In this document: positions 33,583 through 41,324 of the stretch, piece by piece
How the letters are laid out: the number at the start of each line of letters is the position of its first letter
How positions within the stretch are numbered: position 1 is the first letter of the stretch
NCBI GenBank assembly: GCA_964508975.1
Contig: CAZDVQ010000033.1
Span: 1-48,872 of the forward strand
Length of the DNA: 48,872 nt
Direction of reading: 5' to 3'
Source of the DNA: CAZDVQ01 sp964508975
GTDB lineage: Bacteria > Bacteroidota > Bacteroidia > Chitinophagales > Saprospiraceae
Translations under genes and position numbers: made by a program
Notes under the pieces: generated by a model
Told to the model about the DNA's origin: nothing
Seen by the model: only the letters and a program-made list of their open reading frames with translations
Database searches by the model: none

Positions 33583-33653
33583 TAATAACGAAGAATTATG
33601 AACTATGAACTATCAACAATCAACTTTGAACTATCAACTACCCAGAAAGTCTT

Positions 33654-33661
33654 TATCTTTG
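33654..33661 (+). promoter_or_regulatory. Promoter -7 box of yqgE
   Basis: TATCTTTG matches TAnnTTTG, 22 bases before the TTG start codon at 33684. Confidence 0.65.
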
Positions 33662-33683
33662 CAGCATTCACCACCACCACAGC

Positions 33684-34250
33684 TTGAAGAAGAAAGAAAA
33701 TATTATCCGACCAGGCAAGTTACTCATTGCCGAGCCCTTCATGGAAGACCCAACTTTCAAGAAGGCGGTTATACTTATTTGCGACCATCAACACGACGGT
33801 AGTTTTGGCTTTATCATCAATAAAAAGCTAGACCTTAAACTGAACGACCTACTCGCAGATTTCCCCGAAATTGACCTCCCGGTATATTATGGTGGCCCGG
33901 TGGACAATGAAACGACCCTGCATTTTTTGCACACCAAGGGCGATTTAATTGAAGACAGCGTGGAAATCATCAACGGTGTTTACTGGGGTGGCAACTTTGA
34001 ACAGCTCCGCTTCCTGGTGGACACTAAGTTGATTGGCCCTGATGATATTCGTTTTTACTTAGGCTATTCGGGTTGGGATCCAGGCCAAATTAAAGATGAG
34101 CTCAAGGTAAAATCTTGGATCGTTGACGAGGCATTCCCCAATTACGTGTACGCCCGCCAGCCCGAAAAATTATGGCAGGAGGTCCTACAACGCAAAGGCG
34201 ACCAATACGCTATCCTCTCAGAAGTACCCGAGCAAATATTGATGAACTAG
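33684..34250 (+). CDS. YqgE/AlgH family protein
   Basis: A 188-residue cytosolic protein of the YqgE/AlgH family, with the N-terminal GKLLIAEPFMEDPTF, GSFGFIINK and VYYGGPVDNETTLHFLH motifs and the C-terminal GYSGWDPGQ. The start is TTG, placed by the promoter box 22 bases upstream and by the short basic N-terminus. AlgH was named for a role in alginate regulation, but the molecular function of the family is not established. The stop codon overlaps by 4 bp the 3' end of the convergent outer-membrane gene. Confidence 0.93.
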   Translation: MKKKENIIRPGKLLIAEPFMEDPTFKKAVILICDHQHDGSFGFIINKKLDLKLNDLLADFPEIDLPVYYGGPVDNETTLHFLHTKGDLIEDSVEIINGVYWGGNFEQLRFLVDTKLIGPDDIRFYLGYSGWDPGQIKDELKVKSWIVDEAFPNYVYARQPEKLWQEVLQRKGDQYAILSEVPEQILMN

Positions 34251-35017
34251 AACACTATGCCTACCCGCACATTGTTGCGGATAAATATGCGTTCGTAATA
34301 GGACGCACTACCATCCCACCAGTTTTCTTGCATGGTCCTGTTGTGCGTAATTTGATAGCCAATATCAAATGTAAAATGCGTTTTGTATTTAGAGGCCGTG
34401 CGGAAACCGATACTGCCACCATAAGTTGGCCCACCTATATTTAAAGTAAAACTAGAGGTCAAGGGCGGCCCAAACGCATAACCACCTTGCAACTGCACAT
34501 AAGGACTGAAAGATTTGTTCAGGAAATACATCCTGTAATGCGCGTTGATAGGGATGGTAAATACGTCGTTGTGCGATTGAAAGCCAACCATGGCCCCTAC
34601 ATTCACAAAACGGTTAAAACTATAGCCAAAGCCATATTCCAATCCACCGCCACGCGCAGGGATGCCAGGCACATATTCGGCGCCGAACAACAAGTTAAGG
34701 GTAGCTTGGTTATAAAAACCTTTGCCGGGTACATGCTTAGGCCCTTTCACTGTTCTATCCTTGGCCGGTTTTGATTGAGGCCCGCTCGTCAAGTTGTCAA
34801 AATCCAAGCGTTCTAATTCGGTCCAGTTGATATTAAAAACAAGGCCGTTAGTGCGCTTAATCGACAAGGCTTTTCCAAGCTCGTACGAAATGAGTTGTCC
34901 TTTCAAAATACTGCCGTCCTTCAAGATAACGGTAACCAGTTGCTGGTCTCCCTGTGCTGCAACTGGTACAGCAAACAGGGAAACCAACAAGATGATTTGG
35001 ATGATTTTAGCAATCAT
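34247..35017 (-). CDS. Outer-membrane protein with LSm-like N-terminal fold
   Basis: A 256-residue exported protein (signal peptide cleaved near VAA-QGD). Residues 25-75 form a small all-beta unit (VTVILKDGSILKGQLISYE) like an SH3/LSm-type strand set often found at the start of Bacteroidota envelope proteins. Residues 100-256 alternate aromatic and polar residues and end in strands of a small beta-barrel (NVRVGIVF). It starts 8 bp after the stop of the LVIVD lipoprotein gene, so the two are co-transcribed. The function is unknown. Confidence 0.78.
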   Translation of the reverse strand: MIAKIIQIILLVSLFAVPVAAQGDQQLVTVILKDGSILKGQLISYELGKALSIKRTNGLVFNINWTELERLDFDNLTSGPQSKPAKDRTVKGPKHVPGKGFYNQATLNLLFGAEYVPGIPARGGGLEYGFGYSFNRFVNVGAMVGFQSHNDVFTIPINAHYRMYFLNKSFSPYVQLQGGYAFGPPLTSSFTLNIGGPTYGGSIGFRTASKYKTHFTFDIGYQITHNRTMQENWWDGSASYYERIFIRNNVRVGIVF

Positions 35018-35025
35018 ATAGGCTA

Positions 35026-36324
35026 TTATTGAACCACTGGGATTAAGCTAAGTTGTTCCGGAGCGCTAGGTGTAGTTACGTCGAACTGGTATAAACCATT
35101 CTCGCCGATCAACACCACGATGTCCGTATTCGGTAATTTAATGGCATCGTAAGCGTGGAAGCCAGTAACATGCGCCAAGCGATTGCTTTCAACGGTATTA
35201 GGGTTGCTTACATCGTAAATTTTGAAGCCATCACGACCATCGCAAAGGTACACGAGGTTGTTTGAAACCGACAAGCCGTGAGGGTTGGTCATCTGGGTAG
35301 TTGAGATCAAGGTTGGGTTATCAATGTTGCTGATGTCAACGATATCCATTTGGTTGTTGAAGTTAAAGCAAGACACACCGTCGCGAAGGGTTACATAAGC
35401 ACGGTTACCTTCTACAACCACGGGGTCGCAAGCTTGTGCATGGCTAAAGGTACTGCGGTAAACAGGGTTCAAAGCGTTGGTTTTGTCGTAAATCAACATA
35501 CCGTTTTGTGAACCGATAAACAAGAAGTTACCGAATGGGTAAATAGTCTCGATATCACTCCAGCCAATGTTCATTTCGGTAGCCAAGCTTGGGCTAATTG
35601 GCGCACTGATATCAAAGATGTGCATGTTGCTGTGGTCAATGATGTACAAGGCATCGTCAACAACGGCAAAGCGAGCCATCGAGCCAGCTATGTTGCTACT
35701 TGGAGCACGACCGCTAGCATCAGAAGCAACACCAACAACGGTGGCTTGGCCAGTTTCAGCGTTATTTTGGAACACTTGGCCGTCTTCAATCCAAACGCCG
35801 CCCATGCTCATATCCCATTGGTTACAAGCCACTTTCTCGGTTACCCACTCTTCGTCGTAGGCTACAATTACGTTGCCGTTCTCGTCGGTACCGTAGTTGG
35901 GGAACACGTTTTGAACACGGTTCATCAAACGGGCCTCGGTAGGATTTGAAATATCGATGGCGAGGAGGTCAGTATAGTTGTCGGCGTACAAGATATTACC
36001 GCGAACAGCCATGTCAACGTTACCGATGATGCTGATGAAGCTCACGGCTTGTGGCGAACGCGGGTCAGTATTATCAATGATGTGGATACCTTTGCGGGGT
36101 TCGTTCACGAGGATATAGTTACCAGCCACGTAAATTTTACCAGCAGATTCCAAGGCCCTTCCGGCTTGGTTTTCAATATCAACGCGGTATTCGCTTGGCG
36201 AAAGTGCAATTGGGGTGCGTTTCAAATAAGTCAATTCGCGGTCGCATTTGTCTTTAAAACAGCTACTTAAAGTAGTTGTCATCAGCAAGAGTACAGCTGC
36301 GGCGTAAAGGAAATTTGTTTTCAT
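35026..36324 (-). CDS. LVIVD-repeat lipoprotein
   Basis: A 432-residue exported lipoprotein (lipobox TLSSC, Cys22). The body is a chain of LVIVD-type repeats that build a beta-propeller: IHIIDNTDPRSP, LLAIDISNPTEA, MHIFDISAPISP, MDIVDISNIDNP and FKIYDVSNPNTV mark successive blades. Such proteins sit at the cell surface; their partners are not known. A Cys pair in the N-terminal KDKCDRE and the VACNQWD segments may be structural. It heads a two-gene operon with the outer-membrane protein downstream. Confidence 0.9.
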   Translation of the reverse strand: MKTNFLYAAAVLLLMTTTLSSCFKDKCDRELTYLKRTPIALSPSEYRVDIENQAGRALESAGKIYVAGNYILVNEPRKGIHIIDNTDPRSPQAVSFISIIGNVDMAVRGNILYADNYTDLLAIDISNPTEARLMNRVQNVFPNYGTDENGNVIVAYDEEWVTEKVACNQWDMSMGGVWIEDGQVFQNNAETGQATVVGVASDASGRAPSSNIAGSMARFAVVDDALYIIDHSNMHIFDISAPISPSLATEMNIGWSDIETIYPFGNFLFIGSQNGMLIYDKTNALNPVYRSTFSHAQACDPVVVEGNRAYVTLRDGVSCFNFNNQMDIVDISNIDNPTLISTTQMTNPHGLSVSNNLVYLCDGRDGFKIYDVSNPNTVESNRLAHVTGFHAYDAIKLPNTDIVVLIGENGLYQFDVTTPSAPEQLSLIPVVQ

Positions 36325-36353
36325 GCTTCAAATTTTTGATCAATAATGGGTAT

Positions 36354-36361
36354 CAAAGTTA
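36354..36361 (-). promoter_or_regulatory. Promoter -7 box of the LVIVD operon
   Basis: On the minus strand TAACTTTG matches TAnnTTTG, 29 bases before the start at 36324. Confidence 0.6.
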
Positions 36362-36386
36362 AGAATAAATTCTGAGTTTGCGTTTA

Positions 36387-36521
36387 TTGGGGCGTGTCCC
36401 TCGTTTTTTAGGCATATAGATATGCCTAAAACTACTCGGGCCGCTGTCCTACGGGTGCGCTGGACGCTTATACCGCTTCGCGGTACGGCCCTTTCGGGCC
36501 GCCCTCCGGCCAGCTCACGCG
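36387..36521 (+). repeat. GC-rich hairpin element, copy 11
   Basis: The left end (TTGGGGCG) faces the LVIVD gene start 63 bp away, and the right end is CCAGCTCACGCG (36510-36521). It carries three hairpins: an AT-rich inserted one TTTAGGCATAT-ag-ATATGCCTAAA (36407-36430), TACCGC-ttc-GCGGTA (36471-36485) and GGCCC-tttc-GGGCC (36487-36500). Confidence 0.87.
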
Positions 36522-36608
36522 ACAGGCCAAACTGGCTTGCCTTTGCACTTTTGCTTTGGCTACTTTGCATAACGCATGGCAAAAAAAAAGGGTTGGGGAG
36601 AACTTATG

Positions 36609-37124
36609 CTATTTGATTTCTATGATATAAACCCGTGCCATATCCTTGAGCCGTTGGGCATCAGGTTCTATGCCAAGCGTATCTATACCATCATGGTCAA
36701 TACCTGAAACAGTTTCGGCAAAACGCCCATTAGGAATAACCATGTAATACAGGGTATCGCGGCCTGGTTTAACGCAGCGGAATACATCCTCGGTATAGCT
36801 GGAGCAGCCCGCACAATCTGGGTCAGCATCCTCGGTTGTACTGGAAACCAACTCTATGAGCCCCCGATGCGGCATAACGGACACAACCTTGTTGCCTTTT
36901 AACCAGCCATAAGTACAACAAGAATTCTCGGCCGAGTGGAAGGTAAAGGAATCTCCCAACGCAAACACGTTGAGTGTATCAGTACGCAAAGCCGGCAGGT
37001 TTGCAGATGCAGGCTCGTTGTTGCATGAATACAAGCCTAGGGCAGCCATTAGTACAAATGCGAATGCTGCCTTTGGGTAAATATGGGTTGAGGTTGGTAA
37101 AGGGTAAAATGCGGGTAGTTTCAT
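36609..37124 (-). CDS. Cys-rich lipoprotein, unknown function
   Basis: A 171-residue exported lipoprotein with a long signal peptide (basic PK before AAFAFVLMAALG) and lipobox LYSC, Cys34. The mature part holds a CC pair (ENSCCTYG), a CxxC (DPDCAGC) and a further Cys (FRCVKPG), which suggests disulfides or metal binding. I recognise no family. It is bounded by GC-rich elements 11 and 12 in opposite orientation. Confidence 0.7.
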   Translation of the reverse strand: MKLPAFYPLPTSTHIYPKAAFAFVLMAALGLYSCNNEPASANLPALRTDTLNVFALGDSFTFHSAENSCCTYGWLKGNKVVSVMPHRGLIELVSSTTEDADPDCAGCSSYTEDVFRCVKPGRDTLYYMVIPNGRFAETVSGIDHDGIDTLGIEPDAQRLKDMARVYIIEIK

Positions 37125-37184
37125 GGTATTGGCCTTTGTTGGTTCGAGTGTTTAACGTAAAAATAAGGGGATTTTGTGTGTTTT

Positions 37185-37391
37185 GCGCTAGTGATGTGCA
37201 GGCGTGGCGGCGCCAGCCGCCAGACCAAGCCGCCCCATAGAGCCGTTTCAGGAGACTTCTCCGCCACTGCCAAGGCGGGGCGGCGCAGGGCCGAGCGACA
37301 GCGAGCGCCGAACCCCGAAGGGCACCGCAAAGGAACGAAGTGACTGAGCGAAACGTAACGGCGACCGCCAAAGGCGGGCGCAGCGCCCAAA
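37185..37391 (-). repeat. GC-rich hairpin element, copy 12
   Basis: TTTGGGCG on the minus strand (37391 to 37384) faces the histidine kinase start 102 bp away, and the far end is GCGCTAGTGATG. The variable hairpin is GGCGGC-gcca-GCCGCC (37206-37221). It is longer than the type copy because of an inserted stem (GCCGCCCC with GGGGCGGC, from about 37228 to 37286). Confidence 0.92.
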
Positions 37392-37469
37392 ATAATCCTT
37401 AAATAATTATCGCAAATACAACTAAATACCCCTAAACACAATATTTTGGCTCGTTGAACGTAAAATCAT

Positions 37470-37477
37470 TATTTTTG
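37470..37477 (+). promoter_or_regulatory. Promoter -7 box of the histidine kinase gene
   Basis: TATTTTTG matches TAnnTTTG and ends 16 bases before the chosen ATG at 37493. It excludes the upstream TTG at 37454 as the start. Confidence 0.65.
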
Positions 37478-37492
37478 CTAAAACGAGCTGGT

Positions 37493-39436
37493 ATGAAATT
37501 TATAATATGTTGCATAATTGCCTGTATATCAATATTAAACGTTGATGCCCAGGTCAATACCGATAGCCTGGAGGCCCTCCTGCCCAAAACCAAGGCCGAT
37601 ACCAGCCGCATTAAACTACTGGCCGACCTGTGTTGGGAACTCAAATTTACGGATAGCACCAAGTCGTTCCGTTATGGCCGAGAAGCCCTGCAACTGGCAC
37701 AAAAGCTCAAAGAACCCAAATGGGAGGCCCAAGCCCTAAACGACCTAGGCACGGTGTACCTTGTGTACAATCAACTTGAAACATCTACTAAGCTGTATAT
37801 CAATGCTTTAGAAATTAGAACCACGCTCAAGGACACCATGGGCATGGCAGCGCTCTACAATAAAATTGGGGCTCTGTACCAAAAACAAGGCGCCTATTAC
37901 AAAAGTCTAGATTACCAGTTGAAAGCCGCCCAGATATATGAGGACATGGAACATGCCTACAACTTGGGGCAATCATACAACAATATCGGTATCGTATTTA
38001 AAAACCTGAACCAGAACGAAAAGGCCCTCGAATACTACGAAAAATCAATTCGGTGGAAAGAAATAGCCAATGACAAACAAGGCATTTGTGGTACTTACAA
38101 CAACATGAGCGAACCACTGCTCATCTTGGGCGATACAGCCAAAGCGATTGCATTACTCCTTAAAGCGGAAGCTATTGGACTGGAAATCAAGGATAAAGCA
38201 TATATACCCTCGATCGTAAGCGTCATTGGCGAGGTATATACTTCCATGGGGAAATATACCGAAGCGGAGCGTTACCTAAACCGTGCCGTAACCCTGCGCA
38301 ATGCAGCTAATGATGATGTTGGCCTAGCGAATACCATCATCGGCTTAGCAACGCTTTACCGCCTAACCAAGCGTTATGCAGAGGCTCAAGCTCAGATTAC
38401 CTTGGCAGAGCCAATTGTCATGAAATACAATCAACGGCTCCAAGTCGAGAATTTTTATCATGAGCGTTATGAACTCAGTAAAGCCTTAGGTAACAGCAGC
38501 GATGCGCTTAAATGGCTGGAAATGAGCAAACAAGTACACGATAGTTTGCTTAATGAACAAACGCTAAATCGTATTGCAGGCCTACAAACCGAGTTTGAAA
38601 CGGTGCAGAAAGAAAAAACTATTAGTCGCCTAAACGAGGAAAAAGCCCTGGCCGACTTGAAACTTTCCAAGCAACGCAACTGGATTATCATCCTATTTAG
38701 TGCCATTTTAGCCATCATTGGCCTGACCGCTTTTTACAACTATAAGAAAAAATTGCAATTTGAAAGTACCCTGCAAAAAGCGCAAATTGCGGAACAACAG
38801 CGTGGCTTGGAAGCCGTGATCAGCGCAACCGAAGAAGAGCGAAAACGTATCGCCAAGGACCTTCACGACGGGGTTGGACAGGTGCTTTCAGGCTTGAAAA
38901 TGTCCTTCGATCGCATTTCGAAGCTCAGTGTGGAGCAGTTGCCGCAACATGAAAAAGCATATGCCGACATTAGCGGGCTCATTGACGAAGCAAGCCGCGA
39001 CGTGCGCACCATCTCACACCAGATGATGCCCCGAACCTTACAAGAAAGTGGTTTAGTGCCAGCACTCGAGGAAATGTTGCGCCGTAGCTTAGGCCAATCC
39101 AACCTGGTGTACCACTTTGACCACATGGGCGCTGAACAACGCTTCGCGGAGAATATCGAGATTAGCCTCTACCGCATCGCGCAGGAGTTGGTCAACAACA
39201 TCATCAAGCATTCTGGTGCCACTGAGCTGTCGGTACAGTTGTTCAAAAACCTGAACTTCCTGATTTTAATCGTGGAAGACAACGGCAAGGGTATGCCCGC
39301 CAATGCACAAACCGAAAAGGGCATCGGGCTACACAATATCTCGAGTCGTGTGACCACCATCCACGGTGAAATGAACTTTGAACCTGGCCCTGAAAGCGGC
39401 ACGGTGGCAACCATTCGAGTACCATTGCTCGTCTAG
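37493..39436 (+). CDS. TPR-containing sensor histidine kinase (NarL/HisKA_3 type)
   Basis: A 647-residue membrane kinase. A signal peptide (MKFIICCIIACISILNVDA) is followed by about seven periplasmic TPR repeats (to residue 370), a coiled coil, one membrane helix (NWIIILFSAILAIIGL, about 404-422), a HisKA_3 dimerisation domain with the phospho-acceptor His458 (KDLHDGVGQ), and a HATPase domain with ELVNNIIKH (N box), EDNGKGMP and GIGLHNISSR. TPR sensors of this layout are common in Bacteroidota; their ligands are largely unknown. The response regulator gene follows 30 bp downstream. Confidence 0.95.
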   Translation: MKFIICCIIACISILNVDAQVNTDSLEALLPKTKADTSRIKLLADLCWELKFTDSTKSFRYGREALQLAQKLKEPKWEAQALNDLGTVYLVYNQLETSTKLYINALEIRTTLKDTMGMAALYNKIGALYQKQGAYYKSLDYQLKAAQIYEDMEHAYNLGQSYNNIGIVFKNLNQNEKALEYYEKSIRWKEIANDKQGICGTYNNMSEPLLILGDTAKAIALLLKAEAIGLEIKDKAYIPSIVSVIGEVYTSMGKYTEAERYLNRAVTLRNAANDDVGLANTIIGLATLYRLTKRYAEAQAQITLAEPIVMKYNQRLQVENFYHERYELSKALGNSSDALKWLEMSKQVHDSLLNEQTLNRIAGLQTEFETVQKEKTISRLNEEKALADLKLSKQRNWIIILFSAILAIIGLTAFYNYKKKLQFESTLQKAQIAEQQRGLEAVISATEEERKRIAKDLHDGVGQVLSGLKMSFDRISKLSVEQLPQHEKAYADISGLIDEASRDVRTISHQMMPRTLQESGLVPALEEMLRRSLGQSNLVYHFDHMGAEQRFAENIEISLYRIAQELVNNIIKHSGATELSVQLFKNLNFLILIVEDNGKGMPANAQTEKGIGLHNISSRVTTIHGEMNFEPGPESGTVATIRVPLLV

Positions 39437-39466
39437 ACTTAAATCCATTACGCTACACCACCCCCT

Positions 39467-40114
39467 ATGTATAGAATACTCATAGCCGACGACCACCAGA
39501 TTGTCATCGACGGACTTTCGGCCATATTAAAAGATAACGGCTTCGACGACATCGTGTACGCGCACGACGGCCGCGAGGCTATGGAGCGGGTAAACCAGTT
39601 CAACCCGCAGCTCATTTTCATGGACATCGACATGCCCAACATGAACGGGCTAGAAGCTACTCGGAATATTAAATTACGCCATCACGATATAAAAATCCTC
39701 ATCCTTTCCATGCACGAGGAAGGCCCGGTTATCAAGAAAGCCCTAGCCACTGGTGCAGATGGCTACCTGATTAAAAACGCTGGGCAAGATACCCTGTTGG
39801 AGGCTATCAAAGCCGTGATGTCGGGTAAGAGTTACCTCTCGCCTGAAGCACAAGCAGCCATTGAACCACACGCCAAGCATCACGATTTCAGCACACAGCC
39901 CTCAGATACATTGCTCTTGGCTAGCCTTACCGAACGCGAGATTGAAATCATCAAATGCATTGCTAAAGGCATGACCAACAAGGAGATAGGTGATTCGCTG
40001 TTTATCTCACACCGTACAGTAGATACCCATCGCACCAATGTGATGCGCAAGTTAGACGTGAACAATATTGCGGGGATTATCCGTTTTGCCTTCAAACACG
40101 GCTTAACGGAGTAG
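39467..40114 (+). CDS. Response regulator, LuxR/NarL family
   Basis: A 215-residue two-domain regulator. The receiver domain (1-120) has the acidic pocket Asp8-Asp9, the phospho-acceptor Asp53 (MDIDMP), Ser81 and Lys103. The C-terminal LuxR-type helix-turn-helix (about 150-212; LTEREIEIIKCIAKGMTNKE, then HRTVDTHRTNVMRKL) binds DNA. It is the cognate partner of the upstream kinase. Its targets cannot be named. Confidence 0.96.
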   Translation: MYRILIADDHQIVIDGLSAILKDNGFDDIVYAHDGREAMERVNQFNPQLIFMDIDMPNMNGLEATRNIKLRHHDIKILILSMHEEGPVIKKALATGADGYLIKNAGQDTLLEAIKAVMSGKSYLSPEAQAAIEPHAKHHDFSTQPSDTLLLASLTEREIEIIKCIAKGMTNKEIGDSLFISHRTVDTHRTNVMRKLDVNNIAGIIRFAFKHGLTE

Positions 40115-40120
40115 TTTCTA

Positions 40121-40290
40121 CTTAGCGTATGTTTGGATTTTGGGTTTCGAGGGAAAACCGAGCTATTTTTTGTTGAGATTGATTAAAAAAATAGGCGCAT
40201 AGTTGGGGCTACGTAACTATTTTTTAAAGCAAAAATCATCGGAAAAGAGCTGTTTTTTCGCCGGAAGCTAAAGTCCAAACATACGCTTAG
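40121..40290. repeat. Inverted 21-bp repeat between convergent genes
   Basis: CTTAGCGTATGTTTGGATTTT (40121-40141) and its near-exact reverse complement (40270-40290, 19 of 21 bases matching) flank 128 bp. The right arm is the 3' end of the rluF coding sequence, the left arm lies just after the response regulator stop. Confidence 0.85.
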
Positions 40291-41026
40291 AGGCTTGCTC
40301 GGTTTTATCCGAGGTGGTGATACGGCGGTTGAGCTCGGTCAGTTCGTCGGCCGTTAAATCACGCCATTTGCCTATGGGTAGCTCGCCCAGGTGGATATGC
40401 ATAATACGGGTGCGTTTTAGGCTGGTTACCTCATAGCCTAGGGCCTCACACATACGCCTGATCTGGCGATTAAGGCCCTGTTTCAATATAATTTTAAAAG
40501 TATGTTTGCCCGTTTGGTATATCTCGCAAGGTAGCGTCACGGTATCCAGAATTTGAACACCGTTGGCCATGCGGAATAAAAACTTATCGGTAATAGGGCG
40601 GTCAACTTTCACCACGTATTCCTTGTCGTGCCCATTGCCAGCCCGTAGGATTTTGTTGATGATATCACCGTCGTTGGTCAACAAAATCAAGCCTTCAGAA
40701 GGCTTATCGAGCCGCCCGATAGGAAAAATACGCTGCGGGTGATTCACAAATTCAATGATATTCCCTTTAATTTTCAGCTCGGTGGTACAAGTAATCCCCA
40801 CGGGTTTATTCAGGGCAATATACACGTTGGGTTCCTTGGCTATCACTGGTTTACCATCCAGTAGCACCTCGTCGCCAGGCTGCACACGGTTGCCCGTTTT
40901 GGCTACCTGCCCATTGAGCAACACACGGCCCAGCTTGATAAATTCATCGGCTTCACGGCGCGAGCAAATGCCCGTTTGGCTGATAAATTTATTTAAACTT
41001 ACGGACTGGTCGTTGGTGGGGAGCAT
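40268..41026 (-). CDS. rluF: 23S rRNA pseudouridine synthase, RluF/RluB type
   Basis: A 252-residue RNA-modifying enzyme that turns a uridine in 23S rRNA into pseudouridine. The N-terminal S4 RNA-binding domain covers residues 10-60 (LNKFISQTGICSRREADEFI). The RsuA-type catalytic domain has Asp107 (GRLDKPSEG), ALNKPVGITCT and the C-terminal LKQGLNRQIRRMCEALGY. The pattern agrees better with RluF than with RluB or RsuA because of the KPVGITCTTE motif and length. The last residues (SKRMFGL) are encoded by one arm of an inverted repeat. Confidence 0.92.
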   Translation of the reverse strand: MLPTNDQSVSLNKFISQTGICSRREADEFIKLGRVLLNGQVAKTGNRVQPGDEVLLDGKPVIAKEPNVYIALNKPVGITCTTELKIKGNIIEFVNHPQRIFPIGRLDKPSEGLILLTNDGDIINKILRAGNGHDKEYVVKVDRPITDKFLFRMANGVQILDTVTLPCEIYQTGKHTFKIILKQGLNRQIRRMCEALGYEVTSLKRTRIMHIHLGELPIGKWRDLTADELTELNRRITTSDKTEQASKRMFGL

Positions 41027-41120
41027 CTTAGGAGTTAGAAGTTAGGAGTTAGGAGTTAGGAGTTAGGATAAACTATGAATACTTTTTTACAAACGAAATG
41101 AACGAATTTTTTTTAGAAAT

Positions 41121-41289
41121 TTTCGGGCGGTTCCCTCGGCTTCCAGCCTCGGGTCGCTACGTTGCGCGGCTCGCTGTTCGCTCGGCCCTTCGCTGCCCCG
41201 CTTTACGGCAGTTGAGAAGATTCCAGGAATGTCTCAACGGGGCAGCTCGGTCTGGCGGCTGTGCCGCCACCGCTCCACATCGCTACCGC
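41121..41289 (+). repeat. GC-rich hairpin element, copy 13
   Basis: The left end TTTCGGGCG (41121-41129) faces the rluF start 95 bp away, and the right end is CATCGCTACCGC (41278-41289). The variable hairpin is GGCGGC-tgt-GCCGCC (41254-41268). A long inserted stem (TTGAGA.. with ..GTCTCAA) sits between GCCCCGC and GGGGC. Confidence 0.92.
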
Positions 41290-41324
41290 AGAAAACGCTC
41301 CTCTCTCCTCGCTCCTATCTCTTT

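Larger units (their letters stand above)
33067..33683. other. Gene-free divergent region with element copies 9 and 10
   Basis: It holds the xerD promoter, ATTGATTG and TCATTTTC simple repeats (33108-33203), two GC-rich elements in tail-to-tail orientation, AACTATGAACTATCAAC repeats and the yqgE promoter. Reading frames over the elements are artefacts. Confidence 0.8.
37125..37492. other. Gene-free divergent region with element copy 12
   Basis: It holds GC-rich element copy 12 and then 100 AT-rich bases with the histidine kinase promoter. Frames reading through the element are artefacts. Confidence 0.8.
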
